In this document: piece after piece, positions 23,941 through 34,272 of the stretch
Position numbering within the stretch: the stretch's first letter is position 1
Layout of the letters: each line of letters begins with the position of its first letter
Source: Laguncularia racemosa
Lineage: Eukaryota; Streptophyta; Magnoliopsida; Myrtales; Combretaceae
DNA: 64,000 nt
Direction: 5' to 3'
Assembly: GCA_037954665.1 (NCBI GenBank)
Contig: JBBMOL010000021.1
Coordinates: 4,650,001 to 4,714,000, forward strand
Program-made: the position numbers and the translations under genes
The notes under the pieces: generated by a model
Seen by the model: only the letters and a program-made list of their open reading frames with translations
What the model was told of the DNA's origin: nothing
Database searches by the model: none

Positions 23941-24981
23941 ATGTCTAGTGAAATGTTTCATTATGCTAACATATTGCATCGGAAACTTGATGAGGGACAA
24001 AGAGAAAACTTGTTCCATACTTCTTGTAGGGCACAAGGAAACTTGTGCACAATTATTATTGATGGTGGTAGTTGTACTAATGTTGTAGCTGTATCATTAG
24101 TATCGAAGTTGAAACTTGAAACTATCTCACATCCCAAACCCTATACATTACATTGGTTAAATGATAAGGATGGTCTTTGTGTGACCCAAAGGGCTAGGGT
24201 ACCCTTCAGTATAGGGGACAAGTACTATGATGAGCTTGAATGTGATATTCTTCCTTTTTGTGCATCACATATATTACTTGGTAGACCATGGTTGTATGAC
24301 AGGATGGTATTACATGATGGGTATAGAAATACTTATATGTTTAAAAACGATGGAAAACGTATAGTATTGAACCCTATGTCGCCATCAGAGGTCCAGGAGA
24401 TGCAAAGACAGATAAAACAACCATCACAGAATCTCAAGGATCATAGCCACATGATCAAACCTTCAGAGGACCAAACTGTGCAGACGCAGGTATGCCAACC
24501 TTCAAAGGTTCTTGAGGGCTCTAGTGACACGAGCCAATCCTTAGAGCATAAAATTTGTCAGACACCGATGTGCCAACCTTTTAAGGATCTTGATGATCAT
24601 AGTTAAACGAGCAGACCACCAGAGAGCCAAACTGTTCAGAGACAGTTATGTTCACCTTCAGAGGTTTCAGAGGGTAATGAGTAGTTGGGCCAACCATTAG
24701 AAGACCATGAGGATCAGCAACATACAGATGAGTTAGAAAAGGAGGAAACAGTTTTAGTGGAACAGGTTGATACAGGGATGACTTTATTGGATAATGGAGC
24801 ATTATTTGTGTTGCAGATGAGATACATCCTAGAAATGGAGGAGAGAAAACAATCACCACCCGTGGTATTTCAGATTTTGGGATTCTGCAGTGATATTTCT
24901 TCAAGTGGCTTGCTAGGAGGAAACAAAATATCTACTGCATTTGATCTACCAGATTTGAGGACAAATCTTTTTGAGGCATGA
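23941..24981 (+). pseudogene. Retropepsin with peptide repeats and pol tail (N1)
   Basis: Starts at ATG 23941, conserved with the ATG at 50011 in N2. The product (346 codons) holds LFHTSCRAQGN, IIIDGGSCTNVVA (catalytic Asp at 24061; DGG is a common plant gypsy variant) and a HILLGRPWLYDR flap end, so the protease fold looks complete. A repeated Q-P-S-x-V/D-L segment follows, then RYILEMEERKQSPPVV and LGFCSDIS, the segment just before RT in other elements. It jumps straight to FDLPDLRTNLFEA, the end of a gypsy pol. Only two in-frame stops interrupt (24604 and 24682), both explicable as Gln to stop. Confidence 0.85.
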
Positions 24982-24986
24982 GGAGA

Positions 24987-25987
24987 TGATAGGAATCAAA
25001 ATTTGACAAGACCTATCATTAGAGCAAGAACTAAAGGAATTCGAATTTTGGCGATGAGGGCCCAATTTGAGCAGATCGACCCCGGAATTATTTATAAATT
25101 AACCTCTTTTTTATTATTCTTGTATTGTGTTTTCCAATAGTCACACTTATCATATTTTATAGGACAATGGACAAACTCCCTCAGACTCAGCTTGTGGGTT
25201 ATCCATGGACCGACCTAAACCGGCGATGAGTTGGGCAGATGAATCTTATAGAAGACCGGCATCTTGAAGACCAATTTCTTTTATATATTTTTAATTTGCA
25301 TGGACTATTTATGTTGTAATCATTTTGGGACACTTTTATTTCTTTGTAATTTTCATTTAGGACTAGCCAACTTTAAAGTGGCAAACTTTCTAACCCTAGG
25401 AGTAGCAAGTATAAATACTTGCTTAGAAGAGGGTTTGAGGAGGCCATTTTGCAGATTATACACTTCACTTTAATGTGAGAGGGCTTAGGGTTTCCTAATT
25501 CCAAAAATCTCTTATCAATTTCAACCCAAGAATTGGAATTGTAGCGAGTGCGACAAAGGAGAATTGTGAGTCATATCGATTCATCTTTGTTGTTGTTCAT
25601 TTCTTCTTTAGTGAGTCATATCTAGGGTAGATTTGAATCTTTCTTGGACTTATTGGTGATTGTAATTCGTGGATAATCATCTTGTAAGGTTGATTGTTTA
25701 TTGAGTTTGAATTGCTCTTTAGTTATTGGCATGGTTGGAAGGGTTTGAGTTTACGATTTTTGTGCTTGTCTTTTTCATCCATTTCACGTGTAATTCACTT
25801 GTTCTTATTGTTGATTAGTGAAATTGATCATTAGTGGAATTTAATTGAATCTTTAAACCATTGGATTTCATCAAAGTTCCATTAGGGTTACGCAATTTCC
25901 TAGTCATTTGGACCGGTTTGTATGAGACTTGAGAATTGTTTTTCTTGAGTCATTTGATTGTGCTTCAAAGTGGTTTTGAGCACATCA
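24987..25987 (+). repeat. N1 3' LTR
   Basis: Starts TGATAGGAATC right after the purine-rich GAGGAGA and ends GAGCACATCA. It closely resembles the left LTR, with a short deletion before the TATA box. Confidence 0.92.
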
Positions 25988-25992
25988 GTCTT

Positions 25993-26760
25993 ATACACAT
26001 ACATGCATACCCACACATATCACTCCTTCCTTATAAATATATACATACCCACACACTACATGTCTTCCATACATATACACGTACACCTTTACACACTACA
26101 TAGCATCCACACACACACACAAACCGCACCTACCACACACCGTCCATATGCATATACCCCCCTTTCACACACACCACATATCATCCCATACACTTACACT
26201 TTGCATACATCACACCCTTATACACACACATTCCACACCTACATACACATACCGCACACCTTACATCACTTCATGTACCTACGCGCATACCCACAAGCAT
26301 TACACACTCGGCTCCTCCTTCACACACCATACATCATCACCAACACATACACACATCCTTACATACACATCATACACCTTCAACCTCACATACACACTTC
26401 ATTCACACACACACATTCTGCATACATTGCATCACCTCCTCATTTACCTACACGCATACACACACATTCCTACACACACACCATACTCCATCATTAACAT
26501 ACATACACACTTTCCCACACACATCGCATACATCCCTACATACATATGCATACATACATCTTCATTCCCGCACACACATACGCATACATACATCTTCATT
26601 CACGTACACACGTATGTACCTTCCTCCACACAAATATACTCTCGTACTTCCACACCATCATCCACACATACACACATACACCCCCGACTCCTCCTTCTCC
26701 CTTTCACATACACATATCCTTCACCCATACACACACACACACACTCTTTCCTCTTCCTCT
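25993..26760. repeat. CA-rich simple sequence, right part (L1)
   Basis: Continuation of 21680-21903 across N1: CACACATAC-type words, few G. It grades into a (GTT)-rich stretch at about 26770-27050. Confidence 0.85.
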
Positions 26761-27049
26761 TCCCTCACTTACTTTTATACTTGCTGTTCGTTTGTTGTTG
26801 CTGCTATGGTTGTTGTCGTGATCGTTATTGCCGTTGTTGGGATTGTCATTGTAGTTGCTATAGGGGTCATTGTTGTTACTGTAGAGGGTTGTTGCCACTG
26901 GAGTTGCTGTCATCATCGTTGCTTGCCGTCATCGGGAAAGGAGTTGAGGTAACACGATGCCAAGCTACAGTTGTAGACACCATTGTTGCTGTTGTTGTGG
27001 CCATCGTTGTTGAGGTCGAAGTCGTCGCTGTTATTCACCGTTGCTGTTG

Positions 27050-28185
27050 TCATTACAACCGCTGGAAGCTACTGGAGAAGATGCAATGCGGAAGGAGAAG
27101 GGGAAGAAGAGAAGCTGAATCGTTGCAGGTGACATTAGTTGCTGAAGAAGTTCGGGATTTTGCAACATTTCTCTTAGCTGATTCTTGTATTGGGGATTAG
27201 ATAATATGGATTGCATTGCTTAGGACATATCTGAATTTTGCATCAATTAACTCAACAAAGCTGCATCTAACATTCCTGTGAGCATCTGATCCATCCCTGA
27301 AAGGCCAAGCTCTCTTAAGCTAGCAATACCAAGTGCTCTAGCATCTCTAGAGGTAGTTGACCCCATTGTGGTGTTAGTATAAGACCCACTACTAGCACTA
27401 CCCCAAGGGTTAGGTAGGGGGTTTGTATTTGGAGTAACAGAGCTTGAAGTTGTCTCTAAACCTGGACCAGATGGATTATTAGCTCCATCCCGAGCTTGTG
27501 CAGTGGCTTGACCCACCAAAAAGAGCTGTAATTAGGGTTGAACTCAAATTACTTCCATTGTTTCCACTCATAGTTGTAGCATTAAGAATTGGCTCCTGAA
27601 CATTTTCATACATATGTCTCAACATGTGAAATACTTTTGGAGAAGCTTTAATGTTGCTCATTGCCTGTCGGAGTTTCGCATCATCTCACACATGAGTTAA
27701 GGATTCCGTGCAGCCTTTAGTGTCTGTCGAAGGATGCTAGGATCATTCAGTACATGTGCAAGCTTAGGATTTCGGTCTATAATCTCACGCATTTGTGGAT
27801 TGCTTATGATCAAGTTGTGCATTAACTTAGGATTATTCATCAAATTATGAATGGTAGGCATGTTCATTATTTCCCTCATAATAATGAGATTTTGTGTAAG
27901 TTGTTGCTGCACTTGTTCGAATTCTGGCATTCTAACTCCCAACAAACTAGATCCCCCAAGACTAAGACCTGGGAATAAAGATGCCTTAAGACCAGCATCA
28001 GCACCCTCATTTGAACCAACGCCTCTACTGACACCAGGTGCATTGTTAATAAACCCAATAGGAGAAGTTGGAGGCAAACCTCGAACCATGTGGACTGTAT
28101 GATTAGCCTGCAGGCCATTCTAGAGCTGAGCCATCTATGCTCGACGAGATTAGTCGCCTCCTTAGCCATCCTTCGAGCCTAGCAC
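27050..28185 (-). pseudogene. DSK2: Ubiquilin-like DSK2 gene fragment carried by L1
   Basis: DSK2 proteins shuttle ubiquitinated cargo to the proteasome through an N-terminal UBL and a C-terminal UBA domain. On the minus strand, from 28185 downward, I read the end of the UBL (GLQANHTVHMVRG), then PGLSLGGSSLLG, the STI1-like region (MNMPTIHNLMNNPKLMHNLI, NPQMREIIDRNP, LAHVLNDPSILRQTL), VQEPILNATTM, TNPLPNPWGS, and finally ILSNPQYKNQ joined to LREMLQNPELLQQL. About 20 residues between those last two blocks are missing, and most of the UBL and all of the UBA are absent. There are frameshifts (one near 27665) and stops. No intron-like gap interrupts the aligned part. Captured fragment, not a functional gene. 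Confidence 0.9.
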
Positions 28186-28575
28186 CATACGACACGAGCG
28201 GTGGGTGATAAGATCACATTATACTTATATTTTCTTTTCGATTTATATTAAATTTATTTCAATATTATAAGAAAATATAAAGAAATGATATTTAATGGTG
28301 TTTATTGTGAAAATTCAGGTTTTGAGGACCCAAAAGTAAATTACAAGTTAATTGGAGGAGTTTTTCACAAAATTCAAGAAGTGAGTGGAGGATTGCGTTG
28401 AAGGCCGTCGGCCTTGGGCCGACCTACTACCAAAGGCCGCTGGCCTTGAGCCGGCCTTGAGCTAGCCAACATTGTTCCTTGGATATCCATTGCGAAAATC
28501 TCTCCAAAATCATATCTTAATTAATTTGTTGTCTCAATTCCTCATCAGATCAGCCTTATCCTCCTCCTCTTTAGA

Positions 28576-28587
28576 TCTATAAATAGA
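28576..28587 (+). promoter_or_regulatory. TATA box in a 4-bp inverted repeat (A1 5' LTR)
   Basis: TCTA-TAAA-TAGA. The right LTR has the same at 32188-32199, there flanked by GGA and CC. Confidence 0.65.
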
Positions 28588-28611
28588 CCCCTTGTGTGAA
28601 CCTTGAGAATC

Positions 28612-28775
28612 ATCCTTTGTTTTAGAATCCTTCTATTTAGCATCCTTTGTTTAGCATCCTTTGTTTTAGAATCCTTTTGTTTAACATCCTTTTTTTATCA
28701 TCCTTTGTTTTAGAATCATTTGTTTTAGCATCCTTGTTTTGATCCTTTGTTTTTAGCATCCTTTGTTTTTCTTTT
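28612..28775 (+). repeat. Degenerate tandem repeat CATCCTTTGTTTTAG in A1 LTR
   Basis: About nine imperfect units of 15-22 bp just downstream of the TATA box. The right LTR has the same array at about 32222-32375 with a slightly different unit order. Confidence 0.85.
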
Positions 28776-29857
28776 GAATCGTTAGAATTCCCTTAGGAAC
28801 TTTAGGATTTTATATTCTCTTTAATTCTTTTACATTTCATGTTATTCCAAATTTTAATTTGAAGAAAGAATGTTATTTTGCTGAAGTTTGCTTTCAATTG
28901 AAGAATTCTAGGAATCATTTCGGAAGATTGAAGTTCTACAAACTCTTGAAGATTATAGCAATTGTTTCATTTACTTTATTTTCTTTTATGCCATTTATTA
29001 GTTTATTCTTGTTATTCAATATGAATTCCATTGCACCTATTTATTTCAATTGTTTTTATGCAATTCATACTATAATGTTCTAAAACATCCTTGTGGGAAA
29101 CATGATGAAGCCATAATTCAAACTAAAATGATCATTGTATTCATGCTATAAGACATATAGATATACAGAATTTTCATATAAGTCCTGCTATGAATTGTAT
29201 TTTGTAATTGAAATCAAGGCATAGGAATGTAAATGACTCGAAGAGAAATTTAGATTTTATCAGGAATTCCTAAGTAAAATTTAATAATTCATGCGGAAGT
29301 AGGATTATTGAATTTTATTAGAAATTGACCTAAGTATTTCATGCAATATTTTTATTAAATTTTTCACTAAGGGATTAGGAGAAATTATTTTAAAGATATT
29401 AGGCAATCATATAATTGGGAAATTTATGATTGTGAATTAGAATCCTCCATTGATTTTAATTAGTGGGAGCTATTAAATTAAATTGGGGTAATGTTACTTT
29501 AAAACTTGAAAAGGGATTAAGGTTTTGTCAATTTCTTGTGAAAATCCATATAGTTATGAGTTATTATAACAAGAAGGCAATATGATTAGTAGAATTAGGG
29601 TGGATTCTAATTTCCCACCATCAATTCATCCTTTTTCAAACACAATTCTCTTTTTAAGCATTTAGCATAATTCATTCACATTTGATCTCATCAAATATCA
29701 TTGCCTAAATAATAGTAGAAATTGATATGGGTCTATTACTTAATCAATCTTCGTGGTTCGACACTCTCCTCTCACTATATTACTTGATCCGATCCGGTAC
29801 ACTTGCCGGTATTTATTCACGCTCATTTTATATCTCTTTTTGCGTGGATCAAGTTTT

Positions 29858-29875
29858 TGGCGCTGTTGCCGGGGA
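29858..29875 (+). promoter_or_regulatory. A1 primer binding site
   Basis: TGGCGCTGTTGCCGGGGA, six bases after the LTR end. It resembles the Asp-tRNA-type site of Athila elements, with one difference (CGCT for CGCC). Confidence 0.8.
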
Positions 29876-31860
29876 TTGATTAATATTAGACCATCTTCAG
29901 ATTCTATTATTAATTTAGGCACAATTATTTTGTTATTTAATTCTTTTGTGTGATCCTTTCCAGTTCTCTTTGAAGGTTTTTTATGCACAAGAGTAGAAGT
30001 GCTAAACTTCTACCAATTACTCTTGAGATAGAACATACCTTGTGATAACTTAGAAGAGAGCAAAGAAGAAGGAAAGAAGTTGACATGGTAGAAGACAACC
30101 GTACTTTCAAAGTAAACGGTTATTTTCTCAAACATTACTATAAAGGGGAAAATGTTGATAGAGATGCCACAGCTGTGGATTTAGGAGATTTGAGGACATG
30201 AACTAGAAAAGTCGGGCTAGCGACTATAAACTAAGCGCTTCATGGGAGGCAGCCCATGCTCAATAAGTATATACACTAGTATTTTAGTTTCGTTGATACA
30301 AAAAAAAATTAAAATTAAATAAAAAAAAGAAAAAAAAAGAGAAGAAAAAAAAAATAATAAATTTTGAAGGCCGGATAAAAGCCGCTGGCTTTAAGCCGGC
30401 CTAAACTCTCGGTACAAATAAAGGCTGGCTTATAAAGGCCGGCAACGTATAGGTATAGGGTGTCGGCCTTTGTCTGATTTTTAGACATTGGCTGGCCCTT
30501 CTCTCTCTCTCATTTGCTCACTTATTTTTCTCTCTTACTCACTTATTCTCTCACAACTGCTCTCCCTCTCTCTCGCACTTCTCCTCTCTCTTTGACCTAA
30601 TTTCTCTTCACTCTCTCACTCACTCTCCTCTTGCATTCAAGACACTCCAGGGATGACAGACATTTTGGGAGGAATTTTCTTGCTGATGAACAATTTTACA
30701 CCAGGGAAGTACCGGTGTTTCAATTTTTGCATTGACATTCTTTTCCTTAATTTTGTGCTATTATAGGAACAATGAGGACATTGTCCAATTTAAGTGTGGG
30801 GAAGGGATTATAAATGTTGAAGTATAATGATTGATTGCACACATCATGAGCTTACAATTCCCATGCTTTATTTATGTCCTTAAGTGTTTATCATCAATGA
30901 AATCTTGAAATTGACTTAGATTGGTGCCCTACTCGCTAACTATTGTGACTAGTTTACATAGTTAAAATTTAATAGTAAAATGTCTAGAGAACGGGTTTAC
31001 CCTATGTTTAGCCTTTGAACTTGAGATTGAGTCCTTAAGTTGAAAAAAAACAAGCAAGTTTACTTCAAGAAAAAATTGGTTGGGATAATATTCTCTTGAA
31101 ATTTCTTTGAGAATACCTTAACACCTAGTGAAAGAGGTAAAGGAAATATTTTACTTAATGATCCCTTATAAAAATAGTCTTAACTAATATTCATTTATGC
31201 AAAAAAAAAAAAATAGCCTTTACTCCAATGACTCAGGAAAGTGAGTTAAGAGTATCCAATCTTAAATGTTAGATTGAGGAAGAGTTCATAGGGGTCTCTT
31301 TAAAACCTTGTCACTTAGGCGATGAGCCTAGGATGTGCCGACTCAATGAACTCACAATAACGAGAAGGGCGGAAAGGCAAAAATTTAGTACCTTAATGAA
31401 AGCCAGGTTGATATGGGCGAGCTTTGGTTCCTCAGAAGAGTGAAGTCTCACTCTGCTGTCAATTAAGGCAAATAAAAAAAAATGTGAATATAGGACAATA
31501 AGTGAAATAAAGACTAATTTAAAAGGGAGAAATTCTAGGAAAAAAAAATGGATACCATATGCTTTCACTTTTTGTTATCTTGTTTAGAGAAGTAAAATTG
31601 AGGGAGATTATACTTGCTAATAACCAATGCAGTTTAAATGAATGTTTTTCCTTATGGACTAAGCATTTTTCTTTTGATTTTTAAACACTGGGATTAAAAA
31701 TCTGTTTTATTTAGATTAACTACTAAATTTCAACTAAATATACTAGTTACAAATTTCAGTATGGTCAGAACAATGGGCACCAGAAGTTCAATGACGAATT
31801 TCTCTTGTTTAATTCAATTATTTTGCTTGAGGACAAGCAAAAGTTCAAGTGTGGGGATGT
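29876..31860 (+). other. A1 noncoding interior
   Basis: No gag or pol similarity. Landmarks are AAGCGCTT followed by a CATGGG/CCCATG hairpin (30233-30258), GGCC-rich palindromes near 30378-30430, a pyrimidine-rich CTCTCTCTC stretch about 30500-30620, and two GAGGACA..AAGTGTGGGG motifs (about 30774-30812 and 31829-31857), the second serving as polypurine tract. Confidence 0.75.
30233..30258 (+). repeat. AAGCGCTT plus hairpin CATGGG-AGGCAG-CCCATG
   Basis: Eight-base palindrome followed directly by 6-bp arms around AGGCAG. From memory of Athila-like elements, a hairpin with an AGGCAA loop and a varied stem sits at this place. Confidence 0.75.
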
Positions 31861-33464
31861 TGATAAGATCACATTATACTTATATTTTCTTTTAGATTTA
31901 TATTAAATTTATTTCAATATTATAAGAAAATATAAAGAAATGATATTTAATGGTGTTTATTGTGAAAATTCAGGTTTTGAGGACCCAAAAGTAAATTACA
32001 AGTTAATTGGAGGAGTTTTTCACAAAATTGAAGAAGCGAGTGGAGGATTGCGTTGAAGGCCGCCGACCTTGAGCCAACCTACATTGTTCCTTGGATATCC
32101 ATTGTGAAAATCTCTCCAAAATCTTATCTTAATTAATTTGCTAACTCAATTCCTCATCAGATCAGCCTTATCCTCCTCCTCTTTGGATCTATAAATAGAC
32201 CCCTTATGTGAACCTTGAGAATCATCCTTTGTTTTAGAATCCTTTTGTTTAGCATCCTTTGTTTATCATCCTTTGTTTTAGAATCCCTTTGTTTAGCATC
32301 CTTTGTTTATCATCCTTTGTTTTAGCATCATTTGTTTTAGCATCCTTGTTTTGATCCTTTGTTTTTAGCATCCTTTGTTTTTCTTTTGAATCATTAGAAT
32401 TTCCTTAGGAACTTTAGGATTTTATATTCTCTTTAATTCTTTTACATTTCATGTTATTCCAAATTTTAATTTGAAGAAAGAATGTTATTTTATTGAAGTT
32501 TGCTTTCAATTGAAGAATTCTAGGAATCATTTCGGAAGATTGAAGTTCTACAAACTCTTGAAGATTATAGCAATTGTTTCATTTACTTTATTTTCTTTTA
32601 TGCCATTTATTAGTTTATTCTTGTTATTCAATATGAATTCCATTGCACCTATTTATTTCAATTGTTTTTATGCAATTCATACCATAATGTTCTAAATCAT
32701 CCTTGTGGGAAACATGATGAAGCTATAATTCAAACTAAAATGATCATTGTATTCATGTTATAAGACATATAGATATATGGAATTTTCATATAAGTCCTAC
32801 TATGAATTGTATTTTGTAATTGAAATCAAGGAATAGGAATGTAAATGACTCGAAGGAGAAATTTAGATTTTATCAGGAATTCCTAAGTAAGATTTAATAA
32901 TTCATGCGGAAGCAGCATTATTGAATTTTATTAGAAATTGACCTAAGTGTTTCATGTAATATTTTTATTAAATTTTTCACTAAGGGATTAGGAGAAATTA
33001 TTTTAAAGATATTAGGAAATCATATAATTGGGAAATTTATGATTGTTAATTAGAATCCTCCATTGATTTTAATTAGCGGGAGCTATTAAATTAAATTGGG
33101 GTAATGTTACTTTAAAACTTGAAAAGGGATTAAGGTTTTGTCAATTTCTTGTGAAAATCCGTATAGTTATGAGTTATTATAACATGAAGGCAATATGATT
33201 AGTAGAATTAGGGCGGATTCTAATTTCCCACCATCAATTCATCATTTTTCAAACACAATTCTCTTTTTAAGCATTTAGCATAATTCATTCACATTTGATC
33301 TCATCAAATATCATTGCCTAAATAATAGTAGAAACTGATATAGGTCTATTACTTAATCAATCTTCGTGGTTCGACACTCTTCTCTCACTATATTACTTAA
33401 TTCGATCCGGTACACTTGCCGGTATTTATTCACGCTCATTTTATATCTCTTTTTGCGTGGATCA
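31861..33464 (+). repeat. A1 3' LTR
   Basis: Starts TGATAAGATCACATT and ends GCGTGGATCA. Nearly the same as the 5' LTR, but it lacks about 40 bp of the GGCC-rich block (one palindrome remains as a mutated AAGGCC-N3-GACCTT at 32056-32070). Confidence 0.93.
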
Positions 33465-33469
33465 GTGGG

Positions 33470-33920
33470 ATTTTCGACTCAGACCGCTTATAGTTCGTCA
33501 ATTGGCAGCGCCACCTACGGATCCAGAAGGCAAGAACCAAATCTCAAGAGAGTCGCTACCTTGAGCAATCGCAACTGGAAGTCGTTAGCTAGGTGGAGTC
33601 GGAGTGGAAGTGGGAAGAGGGCATGATGGAGAGAGTGACAAAGAGGTGACAGCACTGATGTTGAGGAGCCACGAAAATGAGGGGAAGGAAGAAGGAAAAA
33701 GAAAAGGACACATCAGACGGGGAAGGCTAGGGGTGACTCTACGAAGAGAAAGGAAGAAGAAGAATAGAAAAAGTAAGTCGGGCGAAAGGAGAAGAAAAGA
33801 AGTAAAAGAAAAAGAAGAAGAAGGGAAGATAGATTGGACAAGGATAGGACGGGACACCAGTTGATGCGACCTAGCGCCGATGATGTGACTGATTGGACCT
33901 TCGATTACTGCTGTGGTGTC
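33470..33920. other. GC- and GA-rich block next to the DSK2 fragment
   Basis: Clearly less AT-rich than its surroundings, joined to 28205 before A1 was inserted. The first part (33470-33620) looks like transcribed or coding DNA, the second is GA-rich (AAGAAGAAG). No family recognised on either strand. It is not seen in L2, so it was probably acquired with the DSK2 fragment. Confidence 0.5.
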
Positions 33921-33929
33921 TAGTCAATC

Positions 33930-34272
33930 TTTTTTTTTTTAACAGATGGATATAAATATTTATATTATTATATATATTATATTTTTTATTATAATGTCTC
34001 TATTTCATTACTCCACTCGCATGTGAGAATATCTTTAAATTTTGTATTTTTTAGCATTTTATTACGAAAGTTTACGCCTAAGCTAATTTATTTATCCTGA
34101 ATATAAATATTTACTCTAAATTTTAATTTCATATTCCCAGATTTAAAATTTTAAATTAATTTTGTTATTTAACCAAATATCGTTTAAAAATTACGTTTCG
34201 GAGAATTTATTATTCTATTTATTTTCTTTAATTATTTATATAATTTTTTTTGAAATTTTTTAGGACTTCACA
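33930..34272. other. L1 right end
   Basis: AT-rich. It aligns with 55200-55541 of L2 (shared TTTATTA, GCTAATTT, GAATATTTACTC), which fixes the end of the unit. Confidence 0.75.

Larger units (their letters stand above)
21909..25987 (+). mobile_element. Protease-only gypsy derivative N1
   Basis: LTRs 21909-22924 and 24987-25987 flank an interior with an initiator-Met PBS, a GT-rich leader, a protease ORF, short peptide repeats and a pol C-terminal tail. RT, RNase H and integrase are absent. The flanks ATCTT (21904-21908) and GTCTT (25988-25992) match at four of five positions. The element sits within CA-rich simple sequence of L1. N2 has the same architecture, so this is a family, presumably mobilised in trans. 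Confidence 0.9.
28206..29851 (+). repeat. A1 5' LTR
   Basis: Starts TGATAAGATCACATT and ends GCGTGGATCA. It carries AAGGCC-N3-GGCCTT palindromes (28401-28415 and 28433-28447), a TATA box (28576-28587) and degenerate CATCCTTTGTTTTAG repeats (28612-28775). Confidence 0.93.
28206..33464 (+). mobile_element. Athila-like large element without ORFs (A1)
   Basis: LTRs 28206-29851 and 31861-33464, perfect duplication GTGGG at 28201-28205 and 33465-33469. The PBS reads TGGCGCTGTTGCCGGGG (Asp-tRNA type, as in Athila). The 2-kb interior has no retroviral-type coding, so this is a non-autonomous large derivative (LARD-like). A purine tract in AGTGTGGGGATGT precedes the right LTR. It lies in L1 just beyond the DSK2 fragment. 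Confidence 0.9.
19335..34272. mobile_element. Long LTR-like unit L1, inserted in G1 gag and host to N1, A1 and a DSK2 fragment
   Basis: Begins TGTCACGCCCC and ends ACTTCACA. GGAGT at 19330-19334 and 34273-34277 is a perfect 5-bp duplication, and removal rejoins the G1 gag. After subtracting N1 and A1 it is about 5.6 kb. It has no retroelement coding of its own. Its start (catctcacgtgg block near 19965) and its end (about 33950-34272) match L2 at 52107-55541, so both are copies of one family, probably solo LTRs of a long-LTR element. Orientation is unknown. Confidence 0.85.

Noticed and set aside
26148..27200. A 350-codon open frame rich in His and Thr, continuing into Cys-rich sequence
   Set aside because: It runs through CA-rich and GTT-rich simple sequence that lacks stops by composition. 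The overlapping frames are open too, and no domain is visible.
27050..28185. A functional DSK2 gene
   Set aside because: Frameshifts, stops, an internal deletion, and absence of most of the UBL and all of the UBA domain.
28859..29083. 74-codon ORF (MKKECYF...), also at 32471-32695
   Set aside because: It lies at the same place in both A1 LTRs. The duplication is due to the LTRs, not to a gene family; no similarity recognised.
33585..33864. Overlapping ORFs on both strands (Lys/Arg/Glu-rich, and Ser/Phe/Leu-rich)
   Set aside because: Both arise from the GA-rich tract. Neither has a recognisable domain, so the block is described without a gene call.
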